Shown: positions 1-7,588 of the stretch, in pieces
How positions within the stretch are numbered: the first letter of the stretch is position 1
Layout of the letters: every line of letters begins with the position of its first letter
DNA from: Phycisphaerae bacterium
GTDB taxonomy: Bacteria; Planctomycetota; Phycisphaerae; Phycisphaerales; SM1A02
Assembly: GCA_002690755.1 (NCBI GenBank)
Contig: NZFT01000109.1
Location: 10,365 to 28,234 of the forward strand
Length of the DNA: 17,870 nucleotides
Reading direction: 5' to 3'
The notes under the pieces: generated by a model
Database searches by the model: none
What the model was told of the DNA's origin: nothing
Seen by the model: only the letters and a program-made list of their open reading frames with translations
Program-made: the position numbers and the translations under genes

Positions 1-724
1 CCTTGCCGTCCGAGGTCCCGTTCGGATCGATGCGGAGCACCGTTCCGAGCAGCGTCGACAGGTCCTGACCGTGTCCCATCGGATCGTTGGCCGCGCCACC
101 GTCTCCGAGCGAGAGGTACAGCATGCCGTCGGGGCCGACCAGGACCGTGCCGCCGTTGTGGTTGCCGAACGGCTGGGACACTTCGAGCAGGACCTCCTCC
201 GAATCCGGATCCGCGGTCCCGTCCGAAGCGATCTTGAATCGACTGAGCACCGCACGCCGGGGGCTGCTCGCGGTGTAGTAGAGATAGAACAGACCGTCGT
301 CCGCGACATCGGGACTGAAGGCCATCGAGAGCAACCCCTCCTCGTTGTGCTTCATCCGCACCTCGGGCCGGATGTCGAGGAACGTCGCCGCTTCGGTCGC
401 GTCGGGACGCGTCCGGTCGAGCACTCGAATGCGGCCGGGCTGTTCGACCACGTAGAGCAGATCGGGAAGATCCGGGCGGACCAGTATCTGAATGGGCCGC
501 TTCAGACGAATGTCCTTGAAGACCCGCATCGGGCGCATCCGCGGAATTCCGCTGATCGGCGTGGAGCTCGTCGCCTCGGCGGTGGAGCCGCGATCATCGG
601 AGGACGGTATCGAAGGAATGCCGGACAGGACGCCCAGCACGATCAAGGTGGTCACCAACAAGAGACGTCTCCCAGGGAATCGGCGGACCCGACTCCAGAC
701 GGTCGCGATCGTGAATCCCCACAC
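1..724 (-). CDS. PQQ-dependent sugar dehydrogenase (glucose/sorbosone dehydrogenase family), 3' end outside window
   Basis: N-terminal 241 residues of a secreted, probably periplasmic, six-bladed beta-propeller oxidoreductase of the soluble glucose/sorbosone dehydrogenase family. These enzymes oxidise aldoses with PQQ as cofactor. Visible family features are EQPGRIRVLD (residues 95-104), the blade segment EEGLLSMAFSPD (128-139), NHNGG (188-192), LGDGG (206-210) and an LLGTVLRID stretch (225-233). A hydrophobic stretch at about residues 20-37, preceded by arginines, looks like a Sec signal peptide. The start is taken as GTG at 724 because it precedes this leader and follows an AGGAGG about 15 nt upstream. 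That spacing is long, so the start is uncertain. The gene is divergent from the AI-2E permease. The substrate cannot be told from this part, and the C-terminal half is missing. Confidence 0.85.
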   Translation of the reverse strand, partial: MWGFTIATVWSRVRRFPGRRLLLVTTLIVLGVLSGIPSIPSSDDRGSTAEATSSTPISGIPRMRPMRVFKDIRLKRPIQILVRPDLPDLLYVVEQPGRIRVLDRTRPDATEAATFLDIRPEVRMKHNEEGLLSMAFSPDVADDGLFYLYYTASSPRRAVLSRFKIASDGTADPDSEEVLLEVSQPFGNHNGGTVLVGPDGMLYLSLGDGGAANDPMGHGQDLSTLLGTVLRIDPNGTSDGK

Positions 725-819
725 GGGACCCCGTCTCGACCTCCTACAGCATATCCCTCCAATGCTCGCCCCCGCGATCTCGTTCGTTCTCCGGATCTGT
801 GGCCTCCCGACCCGATCGG

Positions 820-832
820 TACACTCCGGACA
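820..832 (+). promoter_or_regulatory. Candidate -10 element of a leaderless transcript for the permease gene
   Basis: TACACT at 820-825 matches the sigma-70 -10 consensus at four of six positions. Its last base is 6 nt before the ATG at 832, the spacing expected if transcription begins at the start codon. There is no Shine-Dalgarno sequence before this ATG, which fits a leaderless mRNA. No convincing -35 hexamer is visible. Confidence 0.22.
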
Positions 833-1914
833 TGGCCGATGGTCGGACCGTGAATCACCCTGGAACCCGCGCCTTCGTCTCTCTGGCGGCCTTCGTGGTC
901 GTCGCAGGGGGGATGAAGATGGCTGCCGGCATCGTGGTGCCGATCCTCGCGGCGATCTTCATCGCCGTCATCAGCGTGCCCCCGACGGCGGCCCTGGTGC
1001 GGCTCGGGATTCGTCGCTGGCTGGCCGCGATGCTGGTTTTCTCGGTGGTGGTGCTGGTCGGCCTCGCGGCCGCGGCGGTCATCGCTTCGACCGCCACGAC
1101 CTTCACGGAGGCCCTCCCCGCCTACGAGGAGACGTTGAAAGCCAAGCTCGCCGACGCGGTGGCGTGGCTCAACAGCAAGGGCGCGGAGCTCACGGTCGAT
1201 CAGGTCGACGACATTCTCGACCCGACCCGACTCTTCCCGTACATCCAGCAGACGCTCGCGGCACTGGTCGGCCTCCTGCAAAGCACGGTGTTCGTCTTGC
1301 TGACGGTCATCTTCATCCTGATGGAGGCGACGGTGCTTCCCGACAAGATCCGCGCGATCACCCGGAGACCGAGCGATTCCGCCCGGGACCAGGATCCGGT
1401 CGAACGGTGGCACCGGGTGCTCGACGATCTCCAGGGCTACCTCGTGGTGAAGACCTACACCAGTGCGGTGACGGGAATCCTCGCCGGACTCGGTTGCTGG
1501 TTCTTCGGGGTCCCCTATCCGATGGTGCTCGGGTTGATCGCCTTCGTCCTCAACTACGTTCCGTCGCTCGGCTCGATCATCGCCGCGTTTCCCGCGGTCC
1601 TGCTGGCGCTGGTGTTGGAGGGCGTCGGCCCCGCGATCGGCGTCGCCGCGGTCTACCTCGCGATCAACATCGGCATCGGGAGCATCACGGAACCGAGAAT
1701 CATGGGGCGTCGGATGGGGCTCTCCCCACTGGTGGTCTTCCTGTCCCTGGTCTTCTGGGGCTTCATTCTCGGTCCGGTCGGCATGTTCCTTTCGGTCCCG
1801 CTGACGATGATCGTCAAGATCCTGTTGGAAGGGACCGAGGATCTTCGGTGGATCGCCGTGATCCTCGGCTCCGGCGACGGCAATCCCAACGAACCCGGTC
1901 CGGCCGAATCCTGA
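832..1914 (+). CDS. AI-2E family transporter (PerM/YdiK-type permease)
   Basis: Inner-membrane protein of the AI-2E/PerM family, 360 residues, near the usual length. Known members include the AI-2 exporter TqsA, and others are linked to ion or metabolite efflux. The sequence shows two N-terminal hydrophobic hairpins (about residues 17-50 and 58-82), then a mostly soluble helical stretch. A hydrophobic core follows, with the family-typical FGVPYPMVLGLIAFVLNYVP, SLGSIIAAFPAV, ITEPRIMGRRMGLSPLVV and FWGFILGPVGMFLSVPL segments. The start is the ATG at 832. An in-frame GTG at 799 would add 11 polar residues and has no better ribosome site. The TauE/SafE gene follows after 18 nt, so the two are likely co-transcribed. 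The substrate cannot be inferred, and an autoinducer role should not be assumed. Confidence 0.88.
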   Translation: MADGRTVNHPGTRAFVSLAAFVVVAGGMKMAAGIVVPILAAIFIAVISVPPTAALVRLGIRRWLAAMLVFSVVVLVGLAAAAVIASTATTFTEALPAYEETLKAKLADAVAWLNSKGAELTVDQVDDILDPTRLFPYIQQTLAALVGLLQSTVFVLLTVIFILMEATVLPDKIRAITRRPSDSARDQDPVERWHRVLDDLQGYLVVKTYTSAVTGILAGLGCWFFGVPYPMVLGLIAFVLNYVPSLGSIIAAFPAVLLALVLEGVGPAIGVAAVYLAINIGIGSITEPRIMGRRMGLSPLVVFLSLVFWGFILGPVGMFLSVPLTMIVKILLEGTEDLRWIAVILGSGDGNPNEPGPAES

Positions 1915-1932
1915 ATTCCAACTGAACGCCCG

Positions 1933-2964
1933 ATGCGAAGCGCCCCGGTGTCTCCGAACGACCATTCGAACCCGAGCCCGATTCTTCCGAGACCCTTCCT
2001 CGGCTGGCTGGCCCTCGTCTACCTTGCGCTGGGCGTCCTGATCATCGGCGGGGGACATTTCGGAGATGCGGTCGCGAACTGGCCGATCGCGGTGGCAATG
2101 GCGATCGGCTCCTACATCGCCGGCTCGACCCCGATGGGCGGGGGCACGATCGGATTCCCGGTGCTGGTGCTCGTCTTCGACGCGCCCGCCGTGATCGGGC
2201 GCGACTTCTCCTTCGCGATCCAGGCGATCGGCATGACCAGCGCGAGCGTCTACATACTCGCTCGACGTCTTCCGATCGCATGGCGGGTGCTGGGCCCGGC
2301 CATGCTCGGCTCGGTGTTCGGGACTCCGCTGGGCGCGATCTTCATCGCCCCCCACGTCGACGACCTGCTGGTGAAGCTGCTCTTCGCGATCACCTGGGCC
2401 GGATTCGGGATCGCACAGCTCCGATTGATGCGTGATCTGCTCGAACCCGAGCCGTTCGCTCGTGCTCATCCGAACTTCGAACGGGCCGCGGGCGCGTTGG
2501 TGGGTTTCTTCGGGGGGCTCCTGATCGCGAGCATCACCGGCGTGGGGATCGACATGCTGCTCTTCGTCACCCTCGTCCTGCTGGTTCGGGTCGACGCCCG
2601 ATGCGGAATCGCCTCGAGCGTCCTCCTCATGGCCGTCACCTCGGTCGTCGGTCTCGCGACGAACGCCCTCGCCTTCGGCATACCCTCCGAGGTCTGGTCG
2701 AACTGGTACGCGGCCGCACCGGTCGTCGCCCTCGGCGCGCCGCTCGGGGCATTGGCGGCGTCGATCATTCCCCGCGGCATCAGCCTGGGGATCGTCTCCA
2801 CGCTCTGCGTGGTGCAGTTCGTCGCCTTCTGTGCCGCCGAACGAATCGCCGGATGGCCGCTCGCGATCTCGCTGATCGCGCTCGCGGTGACCACCATGGC
2901 GTTCTCGTTCGTCGGACGCTGGGGCGACCGACGCACTCGGAGACTCGCATCGGAATCGACCTGA
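1933..2964 (+). CDS. Sulfite exporter TauE/SafE family protein
   Basis: Polytopic inner-membrane protein of 343 residues in the TauE/SafE (DUF81) family. Characterised members move sulfite, sulfoacetate or other small organic anions out of the cell. About eight hydrophobic segments are visible in two related halves. The first half carries GSTPMGGGTIGFPVLVL and GRDFSFAIQAIGMTSAS, the second IASITGVGIDMLLF and GAPLGALAASIIP, as expected of the family's internal duplication. The C-terminus is a short basic tail. The ATG lies 18 nt after the permease stop, implying an operon. The stop is only 10 nt from the stop of the convergent halogenase-like gene, leaving no room for a separate terminator. 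No sulfur-metabolism gene lies next to it, so the transported anion is unknown. Confidence 0.85.
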   Translation: MRSAPVSPNDHSNPSPILPRPFLGWLALVYLALGVLIIGGGHFGDAVANWPIAVAMAIGSYIAGSTPMGGGTIGFPVLVLVFDAPAVIGRDFSFAIQAIGMTSASVYILARRLPIAWRVLGPAMLGSVFGTPLGAIFIAPHVDDLLVKLLFAITWAGFGIAQLRLMRDLLEPEPFARAHPNFERAAGALVGFFGGLLIASITGVGIDMLLFVTLVLLVRVDARCGIASSVLLMAVTSVVGLATNALAFGIPSEVWSNWYAAAPVVALGAPLGALAASIIPRGISLGIVSTLCVVQFVAFCAAERIAGWPLAISLIALAVTTMAFSFVGRWGDRRTRRLASEST

Positions 2965-2974
2965 CCCTCGGGCT

Positions 2975-4756
2975 TCAGCCGGCTTCGGCATCCTGCCGCG
3001 AAGCGGGATCCTCGTCGCGGTTCCAGTGGATGAAGTCGTTCTCTTCCGGACGGGAGATCGTCATCGAAGGCGCCTTCTTGTCGATCTTGGCGGTGATCCA
3101 GCCTTCGTTGATCATCGCCTCCATCGCCTGCACCGCGAGCTTGATCGGCGAACGATGGCTGTTGGAACGACCCGGCCCGCCGAAGTACTCGAGGATCAGC
3201 TTGTGGATGCGGTCGATCCGCGTCTCCTGCTCGAGCACGTCGACCACGACCTTGAAGATCCCGGTGAGCGGCAGACGGTTCTGACCGCGAACCCAGCACT
3301 CCTCCCGTTCGATCCGGCCTTCGGTGTAGATGGGCATCATCCGGCGTTCCGCGTTTCGAAGGTTCAACTTCAGAACGTTGTTCTTGTTGAGCGCCCAGTC
3401 GCCCTTCTTGTCGGTCAGGACCCAGAGGACCTGCTTCAAGGAGGAGAGGTCGCAGGTTCCGAGCGCCGGGGTCGAGCTGCTCTCGTTGGTGAACCCGCCC
3501 TGCGCCAGCCAGCGCCACGCGGCTTCCGGCGACATCTTGATCCCGGACTCCTTCGCGATCGACGCGCAGTGGTCCTGAAGGTCGGTGAACTGCCCGTTCG
3601 AGGCGTACCAGAAGTCGGCGAACTGGATGTGCTGCCGGACCCGGCGGAGCTGTGCGTCGCTCACCGAATTCTTGAGCCATTCGGCATCCTCGTGCTCGCC
3701 GTCCTTCGGGTCGGCGTCGAGAAGCTCGGCGAGCGAATACGCCAGCTCGCGGGCCCCGGTGTGCGCGAGGGTCATGCCCGCCGCGAGGATCGGATCCGCG
3801 AAACCGATGGATTCACCGACCAGGAACCAGTTCTCGCCATGACCTCTCGACGCAGTGAACGACCAGTCCTTGGTCGCTTCGACCATGCCGCGGGGCGTCG
3901 CGTTGCGAACGAGGGCGGAGATCCGCTCATCGTTCGCGATGGCCTCGTGGTAGCAGTCCTCGACGCTCTTGCCGAGCTCCTTGTAGTGATCCTTGGGCAG
4001 CACGTAGCCGATCGACGTCCGGGTGGGGCCGAGCGGAATGAACCAGATCCATCCCGCGGCCTGACTCATCACCTGCACCCGGGTCGCGCCCGAGCCGATC
4101 TCGATCGCCCACTCGGCGTTCTCCCAGTAATCCCAGATGGCGACGTTCTGCAGTTTGGTCTCGGGCTTCGTCTCGACGCCCATCTTGCGTCGAAGCGTTC
4201 CGACGTGTCCGGTGGCGTCCACGTAGTAGCGGGCCACGACGGTGGTTCCGTCGCCCAGTCGAAGTCCTTCGACCCGGTCGCCTTCTCGAAGCACTTCGAC
4301 GACCTGCGTCTCCTGCCGGACCTCGGCCCCGAGATGCTCGGCGTGGTTGAGCAGGATCTCGTCGTAGACCGCCCGATCGACCTGAAACGCGGTCAACTGC
4401 CGGAGACCTTCGTACGGCGTGGGACGCACGAGCTTCTCCACGTCGCTCGGCGCCGCGAAGTCGAAGTTCCAGAGTTCGGGATTCTTTCCCCACCGATAGG
4501 TCGCGCCGATCTTCAGCGGAAAGCCGGCACCCTCGATCTCGTCCCAACAACCCATCTCGTGGATGATTCCGCTGATCGCCGGGAGCTGACTCTCACCGAC
4601 GTGGTCGCGCGGGAACTTCTCCTTCTCGAGCACGAGAATATTCGCGTCGGGTCGGTACTTCGCAAGAAGCGACGCCGTCGTGGAGCCGGCGGGGCCGCCT
4701 CCGATGATCGCGACGTCACACTCGATCACTTTTCCGGTTCCAGACATGCCGACCAT
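2975..4756 (-). CDS. Flavin-dependent halogenase-like FAD oxidoreductase
   Basis: Cytoplasmic single-component FAD monooxygenase-fold protein, 593 residues. The N-terminal Rossmann motif is GGGPAG (19-24). GESQLPAISG (55-64) is followed by a lysine at 82 in a GFPLKIGATYRWG context, where flavin-dependent halogenases carry their catalytic lysine. WIWFIP (236-241) matches the halogenase signature WxWxIP, and GFADPILAAGMTLAH (318-332) matches the flavin-binding DPxxxxG region. The last 200 or so residues are a C-terminal extension with no recognised motif. The start is the ATG at 4756, with GGAG seven bases upstream. The reading frame stays open upstream to 5395, but that part is low-complexity Arg/Ser/Pro and lacks family features. 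It could instead be a geranylgeranyl-reductase-like flavoprotein. No carrier-protein or biosynthetic gene lies nearby, so the substrate is unknown. Confidence 0.82.
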   Translation of the reverse strand: MVGMSGTGKVIECDVAIIGGGPAGSTTASLLAKYRPDANILVLEKEKFPRDHVGESQLPAISGIIHEMGCWDEIEGAGFPLKIGATYRWGKNPELWNFDFAAPSDVEKLVRPTPYEGLRQLTAFQVDRAVYDEILLNHAEHLGAEVRQETQVVEVLREGDRVEGLRLGDGTTVVARYYVDATGHVGTLRRKMGVETKPETKLQNVAIWDYWENAEWAIEIGSGATRVQVMSQAAGWIWFIPLGPTRTSIGYVLPKDHYKELGKSVEDCYHEAIANDERISALVRNATPRGMVEATKDWSFTASRGHGENWFLVGESIGFADPILAAGMTLAHTGARELAYSLAELLDADPKDGEHEDAEWLKNSVSDAQLRRVRQHIQFADFWYASNGQFTDLQDHCASIAKESGIKMSPEAAWRWLAQGGFTNESSSTPALGTCDLSSLKQVLWVLTDKKGDWALNKNNVLKLNLRNAERRMMPIYTEGRIEREECWVRGQNRLPLTGIFKVVVDVLEQETRIDRIHKLILEYFGGPGRSNSHRSPIKLAVQAMEAMINEGWITAKIDKKAPSMTISRPEENDFIHWNRDEDPASRQDAEAG

Positions 4757-4946
4757 TTTTTTGCTCCGCGAATTCGATCTTGGATCAGTGGGTAGGAAAC
4801 GAAGGACACCTTCGGGCGAGCGGGAACACCGCCGTCCACCCCATCGACGCGACACCCCATCAGGGGGCTTCGCTTCACGAAGTTCGAACAGAACGTCTAC
4901 CTCTCTATCGGCACGACGCAACGGCGACCTGACTCGCCACCACCCG

Positions 4947-4974
4947 ATTCTAGGGGCCGGAAGAGCATGTTCAA
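4947..4974 (-). promoter_or_regulatory. Sigma-70-like promoter reading toward the halogenase-like gene
   Basis: On the minus strand, TTGAAC (4974-4969) is separated by 16 nt from TAGAAT (4952-4947). The -10 matches the consensus at five of six positions and the -35 at four of six. The predicted start near 4940 would give a 5' leader of about 185 nt before the ATG at 4756. The region is AT-richer than its surroundings. This is a motif match only. Confidence 0.42.
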
Positions 4975-4980
4975 CCGGAA

Positions 4981-5100
4981 TCGGCGCCGACGAGACAAAC
5001 GTCGTCGAGGCGATCGTAATTCGCGAGCAACGATTTTCGAAAGCGAAGAATCGTCCTTGAACCGCTTGAAACCGATTGATTCTCGGCCCTTGCCGAGGAT
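4981..5100. other. Cluster of strong hairpins, possible structured RNA or leader
   Basis: Four structures sit within 120 nt. TCGGCGCCGA (4981-4990) is a perfect palindrome. CGACGA (4988-4993) pairs with TCGTCG (5002-5007). ACGATTTTCG (5030-5039) pairs over 10 bp with the segment 5044-5054, with one bulged G (5048) and an AAAG tetraloop. A 9-bp stem 5079-5087/5092-5100, including one G-T wobble, has a CCTT loop. No T-tract follows, so these do not look like simple terminators. They lie upstream of the leftward promoter candidate. If transcribed, they would belong to a rightward leader of the nucleotidase gene, about 320 nt from its start, or to an independent small RNA. Function is unknown. 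Confidence 0.4.
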
Positions 5101-5420
5101 TCTTCGATGCGGCCCTCCTCCGAGTCGAGTCGGCGGCTCCTGAGTTCGTCGAACTTCCCGGCGTCCCGCCTCCCCGCGGCCGGCGACCCGACGGTGGAAA
5201 GAAGGGCGATTGGCGCTCCGGAGGCCCCTGGACCATGCTCGCGGACCGATCCTCGACGACCAGCCTTCGACGCACGGTCCGTGGGACTCGACCTCCGAAT
5301 CGATCCATTATCCAAGCCGGATTGCTCGAAAGTCGGGATTCCCAGCCGACCGCGGGCCGATGAACCACCTGTCGGCGCGAGTCAGCCGTCATCAATCCTC
5401 GAAACCATCAAGAGTGAACC

Positions 5421-6437
5421 ATGCCCATCGCAAGTGACACGCTGAACCTGAACGCCGTCCTCGTCGCGGTTTCCGCCGCCAGCCGGGTCGCCGGTCGGGC
5501 TGCCGCCGAGCGAGGATCGCTCGCCGATCTCCTCAAGGATGATCGAAGTCCGGTCACCGTCGCAGACCTCGCGGTCCAGGTGGCGATCACCGCCGGCATG
5601 CGGGCGGCGGGTGTGCCTCACGCCGACCGTCTCGTGGGGGAGGAAGGCTCGGACTCGCTCGATGCCGGCGGTTCGAAGATGCTCGAACAGATCATCCGTC
5701 TCGCAGGCGAGGCCCTGGTCGATGCCGATCTCCCCTCGGCCGCGCCCACTCGGGAGGCGGAGGTGCGCGAACTGCTTGACGCCGGCGGACTCGATCCGGC
5801 GGCTGAAGGCAGGGATGTCTTCTGGTCGCTCGATCCCATCGACGGCACCAAGGGATTCCTTCGAGGCCAGCAATTCGCACTCGCACTCGGCCTCGTCGAA
5901 GGTGATTCGCCCGTCGTCGGCTTTCTCGGATGTCCCCATCTCCCGCTGGAGGTCGCCGAGGACTACGGCACGGCCGATTCCACCGGCAGCATCTATGCCG
6001 GCGTCGTGGGCGAGGGCGCCCGAGCCGGTGGCACCGACGCGACCGCCATGGCTTCGCTGACCCCGATCGCGGTCTCACCCACCCCGCCGGACGGACGGGT
6101 CCGCGTCTGCCTCTCCTACGAGAAGGCGCACGGAGACCAGGATCGAACGTCCGCCGCCCTGGAAGCCACCGGCGTCTCGACGACACCCATCCGCATCGAC
6201 AGCCAGTGCAAGTACGCGATGGTCGCCAGTGGGCGCGCCGATCTGTACCTGCGACTCGCCCGCGAGGGATACCGTGAAAAGAGCTGGGACCACGCCGCGG
6301 GTTGTGCGGTGGTTCGGGCCGCCGGTGGTGTCGTCGAAAGCGCCACGGGCGAACCACTTCGAATCGCCGGACGATGGGTCGATGCCCCGGGCGGCATCGT
6401 CGTCCGAACCCCGTCAGTAGAGGTCCCGGCCCACTGA
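5421..6437 (+). CDS. 3'(2'),5'-bisphosphate nucleotidase, HAL2/CysQ type (inositol monophosphatase superfamily)
   Basis: Cytoplasmic Mg-dependent phosphatase of 338 residues that most likely hydrolyses 3'-phosphoadenosine 5'-phosphate (PAP), the by-product of PAPS-dependent sulfation and sulfate assimilation, to AMP. The superfamily's metal-binding motifs are intact: the VGEE acid pair (72-75), DPIDGT (138-143) and WDHAAG (289-294). SPVTVADLAVQ (43-53) and DSQCKYAMVASGRADLYLRL (260-279) are typical of the HAL2 branch, where the latter region binds the nucleotide. The length fits HAL2 enzymes better than the shorter bacterial CysQ. The ATG at 5421 begins a sequence alignable from its first helix, with only a weak AAGAG upstream. 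The gene stands alone. PAP removal could be linked to sulfotransferase activity, and a sulfotransferase remnant lies about 3 kb downstream. Confidence 0.9.
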   Translation: MPIASDTLNLNAVLVAVSAASRVAGRAAAERGSLADLLKDDRSPVTVADLAVQVAITAGMRAAGVPHADRLVGEEGSDSLDAGGSKMLEQIIRLAGEALVDADLPSAAPTREAEVRELLDAGGLDPAAEGRDVFWSLDPIDGTKGFLRGQQFALALGLVEGDSPVVGFLGCPHLPLEVAEDYGTADSTGSIYAGVVGEGARAGGTDATAMASLTPIAVSPTPPDGRVRVCLSYEKAHGDQDRTSAALEATGVSTTPIRIDSQCKYAMVASGRADLYLRLAREGYREKSWDHAAGCAVVRAAGGVVESATGEPLRIAGRWVDAPGGIVVRTPSVEVPAH

Positions 6438-6458
6438 ACGGGCTCGCAGAACGCCCGT
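6438..6458 (+). terminator. Hairpin directly after the nucleotidase stop codon
   Basis: ACGGGC (6438-6443) and GCCCGT (6453-6458) form a perfect 6-bp stem with a 9-nt loop, starting one base after the stop. No T-tract follows, so it may only stabilise the 3' end. Confidence 0.3.
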
Positions 6459-6735
6459 GCTCCGCTCGGAACACGCGACTCGACGCCGGACCCGAGTTGC
6501 CGATGCCCACGGGTGATTCGGACCAGTTGGAATCACCGCTCGGCGCTTCCCCGCTCGTCGCACCATGTTCTCGAGTCGGGCGGGCCGACGAAGCCTCTTC
6601 TCCACGAGATCCCACAGCCAGCGACGCGGAAGCCGTCGAGAGGATCGAATCCGGATCACGGCCGGGCGACGGGCCTCCATCCGGGCATCGTGGTCGCGCC
6701 CCTCGGGCGTCCGGATCCATGGTCGAGATCAGGCT

Positions 6736-6759
6736 GGATCGGTCCCGCCGGATCGGTCC
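6736..6759. repeat. Two copies of a 10-bp direct repeat
   Basis: GGATCGGTCC occurs at 6736-6745 and again at 6750-6759, separated by CGCC. The second copy abuts the stop codon of the FkbM methyltransferase gene. The origin may be local slippage, and no function is apparent. Confidence 0.5.
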
Positions 6760-7542
6760 TCACCATGCCGCGTACATCGGGGTGCGGAGGAAATCATGGG
6801 GCTGTCCCTCCACCCGGACGAACAGGACGTCCGCATCGTTGATCCCGGTGTCCGGCCAGATGGCATTCGTGTAGGACCCGACCATGCGGAAACCCCGGGG
6901 TTCAAGATGCGTCAGCAGGTCCTCGAAAGGCGTGTGCCAGGACTCGCCAGAGGCTCCGAAGCGAACCTCTACCAGGATCAGGTCGATCCGGCCCTCGTTC
7001 AGTGCGCGATCGGCTCCTTCGAGCACCGACATCTCGCTGCCCTCGACATCGATCTTGAGCACGTGGATTCGATCCAGGTCGTGCTTCTCCATCTCGGCAT
7101 CGATCGTGCTCAGTTCGACGTCGATGAATTCGCCCGCACCTCCGTCGGTGCCGGAATCCTTCACCACTCGCGCCGTGAGGTCCATCTTCGACGGATCCAT
7201 GCGGTACGTGCCGACACGACCGCCGAGTCCGTACGGATGGAGTGAAGCCTCCCTGACGTTGGCTTGAAGACGTCCGAAGGTCTCCGGCATGGGTTCGAAG
7301 CAGTGGATGCCGACGGCCGGAAGCCAGCGGCGGATCTCCGCGACGGTCTGGCCCCGGTTCGCGCCGACGTCGAATACCACGCATCGCGAATCGACCGGGG
7401 CCCCCCTCGATTTCAACAACGCGCTCACGTCGATCCAGGCGTTCATGCCCCATGGAACGTACTTCCGTCGCGTCAGCACGTGGAAGGCGAGCCGGATCCG
7501 GGTCGGGAAGGATGCGATCTGGTCTCGACGAACCATGTTCAT
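6760..7542 (-). CDS. FkbM family methyltransferase
   Basis: S-adenosylmethionine-dependent O-methyltransferase of the FkbM family, 260 residues, a typical length. Such enzymes often methylate sugars in surface polysaccharides or glycolipids, and sometimes natural products. The SAM-binding motif I is VVFDVGANRGQT (55-66). HCFEPMPETF (80-89) supplies the acidic residue after strand beta-2, and the diagnostic VLKIDVEGSE is at 161-170. The ATG at 7542 is preceded by GAGG with six bases between. A second in-frame ATG two codons later is equally possible. The gene lies 46 nt downstream of the DUF1501 gene on the same strand, so it may be a distal member of that transcript. It could instead belong to a glycan-decoration theme shared with the pyruvyl transferase to the right. 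Confidence 0.88.
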   Translation of the reverse strand: MNMVRRDQIASFPTRIRLAFHVLTRRKYVPWGMNAWIDVSALLKSRGAPVDSRCVVFDVGANRGQTVAEIRRWLPAVGIHCFEPMPETFGRLQANVREASLHPYGLGGRVGTYRMDPSKMDLTARVVKDSGTDGGAGEFIDVELSTIDAEMEKHDLDRIHVLKIDVEGSEMSVLEGADRALNEGRIDLILVEVRFGASGESWHTPFEDLLTHLEPRGFRMVGSYTNAIWPDTGINDADVLFVRVEGQPHDFLRTPMYAAW

Positions 7543-7588
7543 TCGTATCCTCAGACGGGGCGTCGACGAAGACAGGATCGGAGCGGGA

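Larger units (their letters stand above)
4757..5420. other. Long divergent intergenic region
   Basis: This 664-nt spacer lies between the start codons of the divergent halogenase-like and bisphosphate nucleotidase genes. Open frames crossing it on both strands give Arg/Ser/Pro-rich translations without family motifs, so no coding sequence is called. It contains the leftward promoter candidate at 4947-4974 and a cluster of hairpins at 4981-5100. From 5101 to 5420 nothing convincing is seen, apart from an AT-rich patch near 5307-5316. No clear promoter for the rightward nucleotidase gene was found. Confidence 0.6.
6438..6759. other. Convergent intergenic region without a gene
   Basis: These 322 nt separate the stop codons of the rightward nucleotidase and the leftward FkbM methyltransferase. 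Open frames on either strand give only Arg-rich translations with no family features. The stretch contains the hairpin at 6438-6458 and the direct repeat at 6736-6759, and nothing else that can be named. Confidence 0.55.

Noticed and set aside
652..2991. A 779-residue minus-strand open frame opposite the permease and TauE/SafE genes
   Set aside because: Its translation is dominated by Arg, Asp, Glu, His and Gly with no hydrophobic core. It is the antisense shadow of two recognisable membrane-protein genes in GC-rich DNA.
3026..4795. A 589-residue plus-strand open frame opposite the halogenase-like gene
   Set aside because: It is antisense to a clear flavoprotein gene, has biased low-complexity composition and shows no family motif.
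4971..5315. Small minus-strand frame of 114 residues in the divergent spacer
   Set aside because: Composition is Arg/Ser/Gly/Ala-rich as expected of chance frames here. No ribosome site or hydrophobic pattern supports it.
4757..5395. N-terminal extension of the halogenase-like protein by 213 residues
   Set aside because: The added sequence is low-complexity Arg/Ser/Pro with no domain. It runs through a promoter-like sequence and hairpins, and the ATG at 4756 has a well-spaced GGAG.
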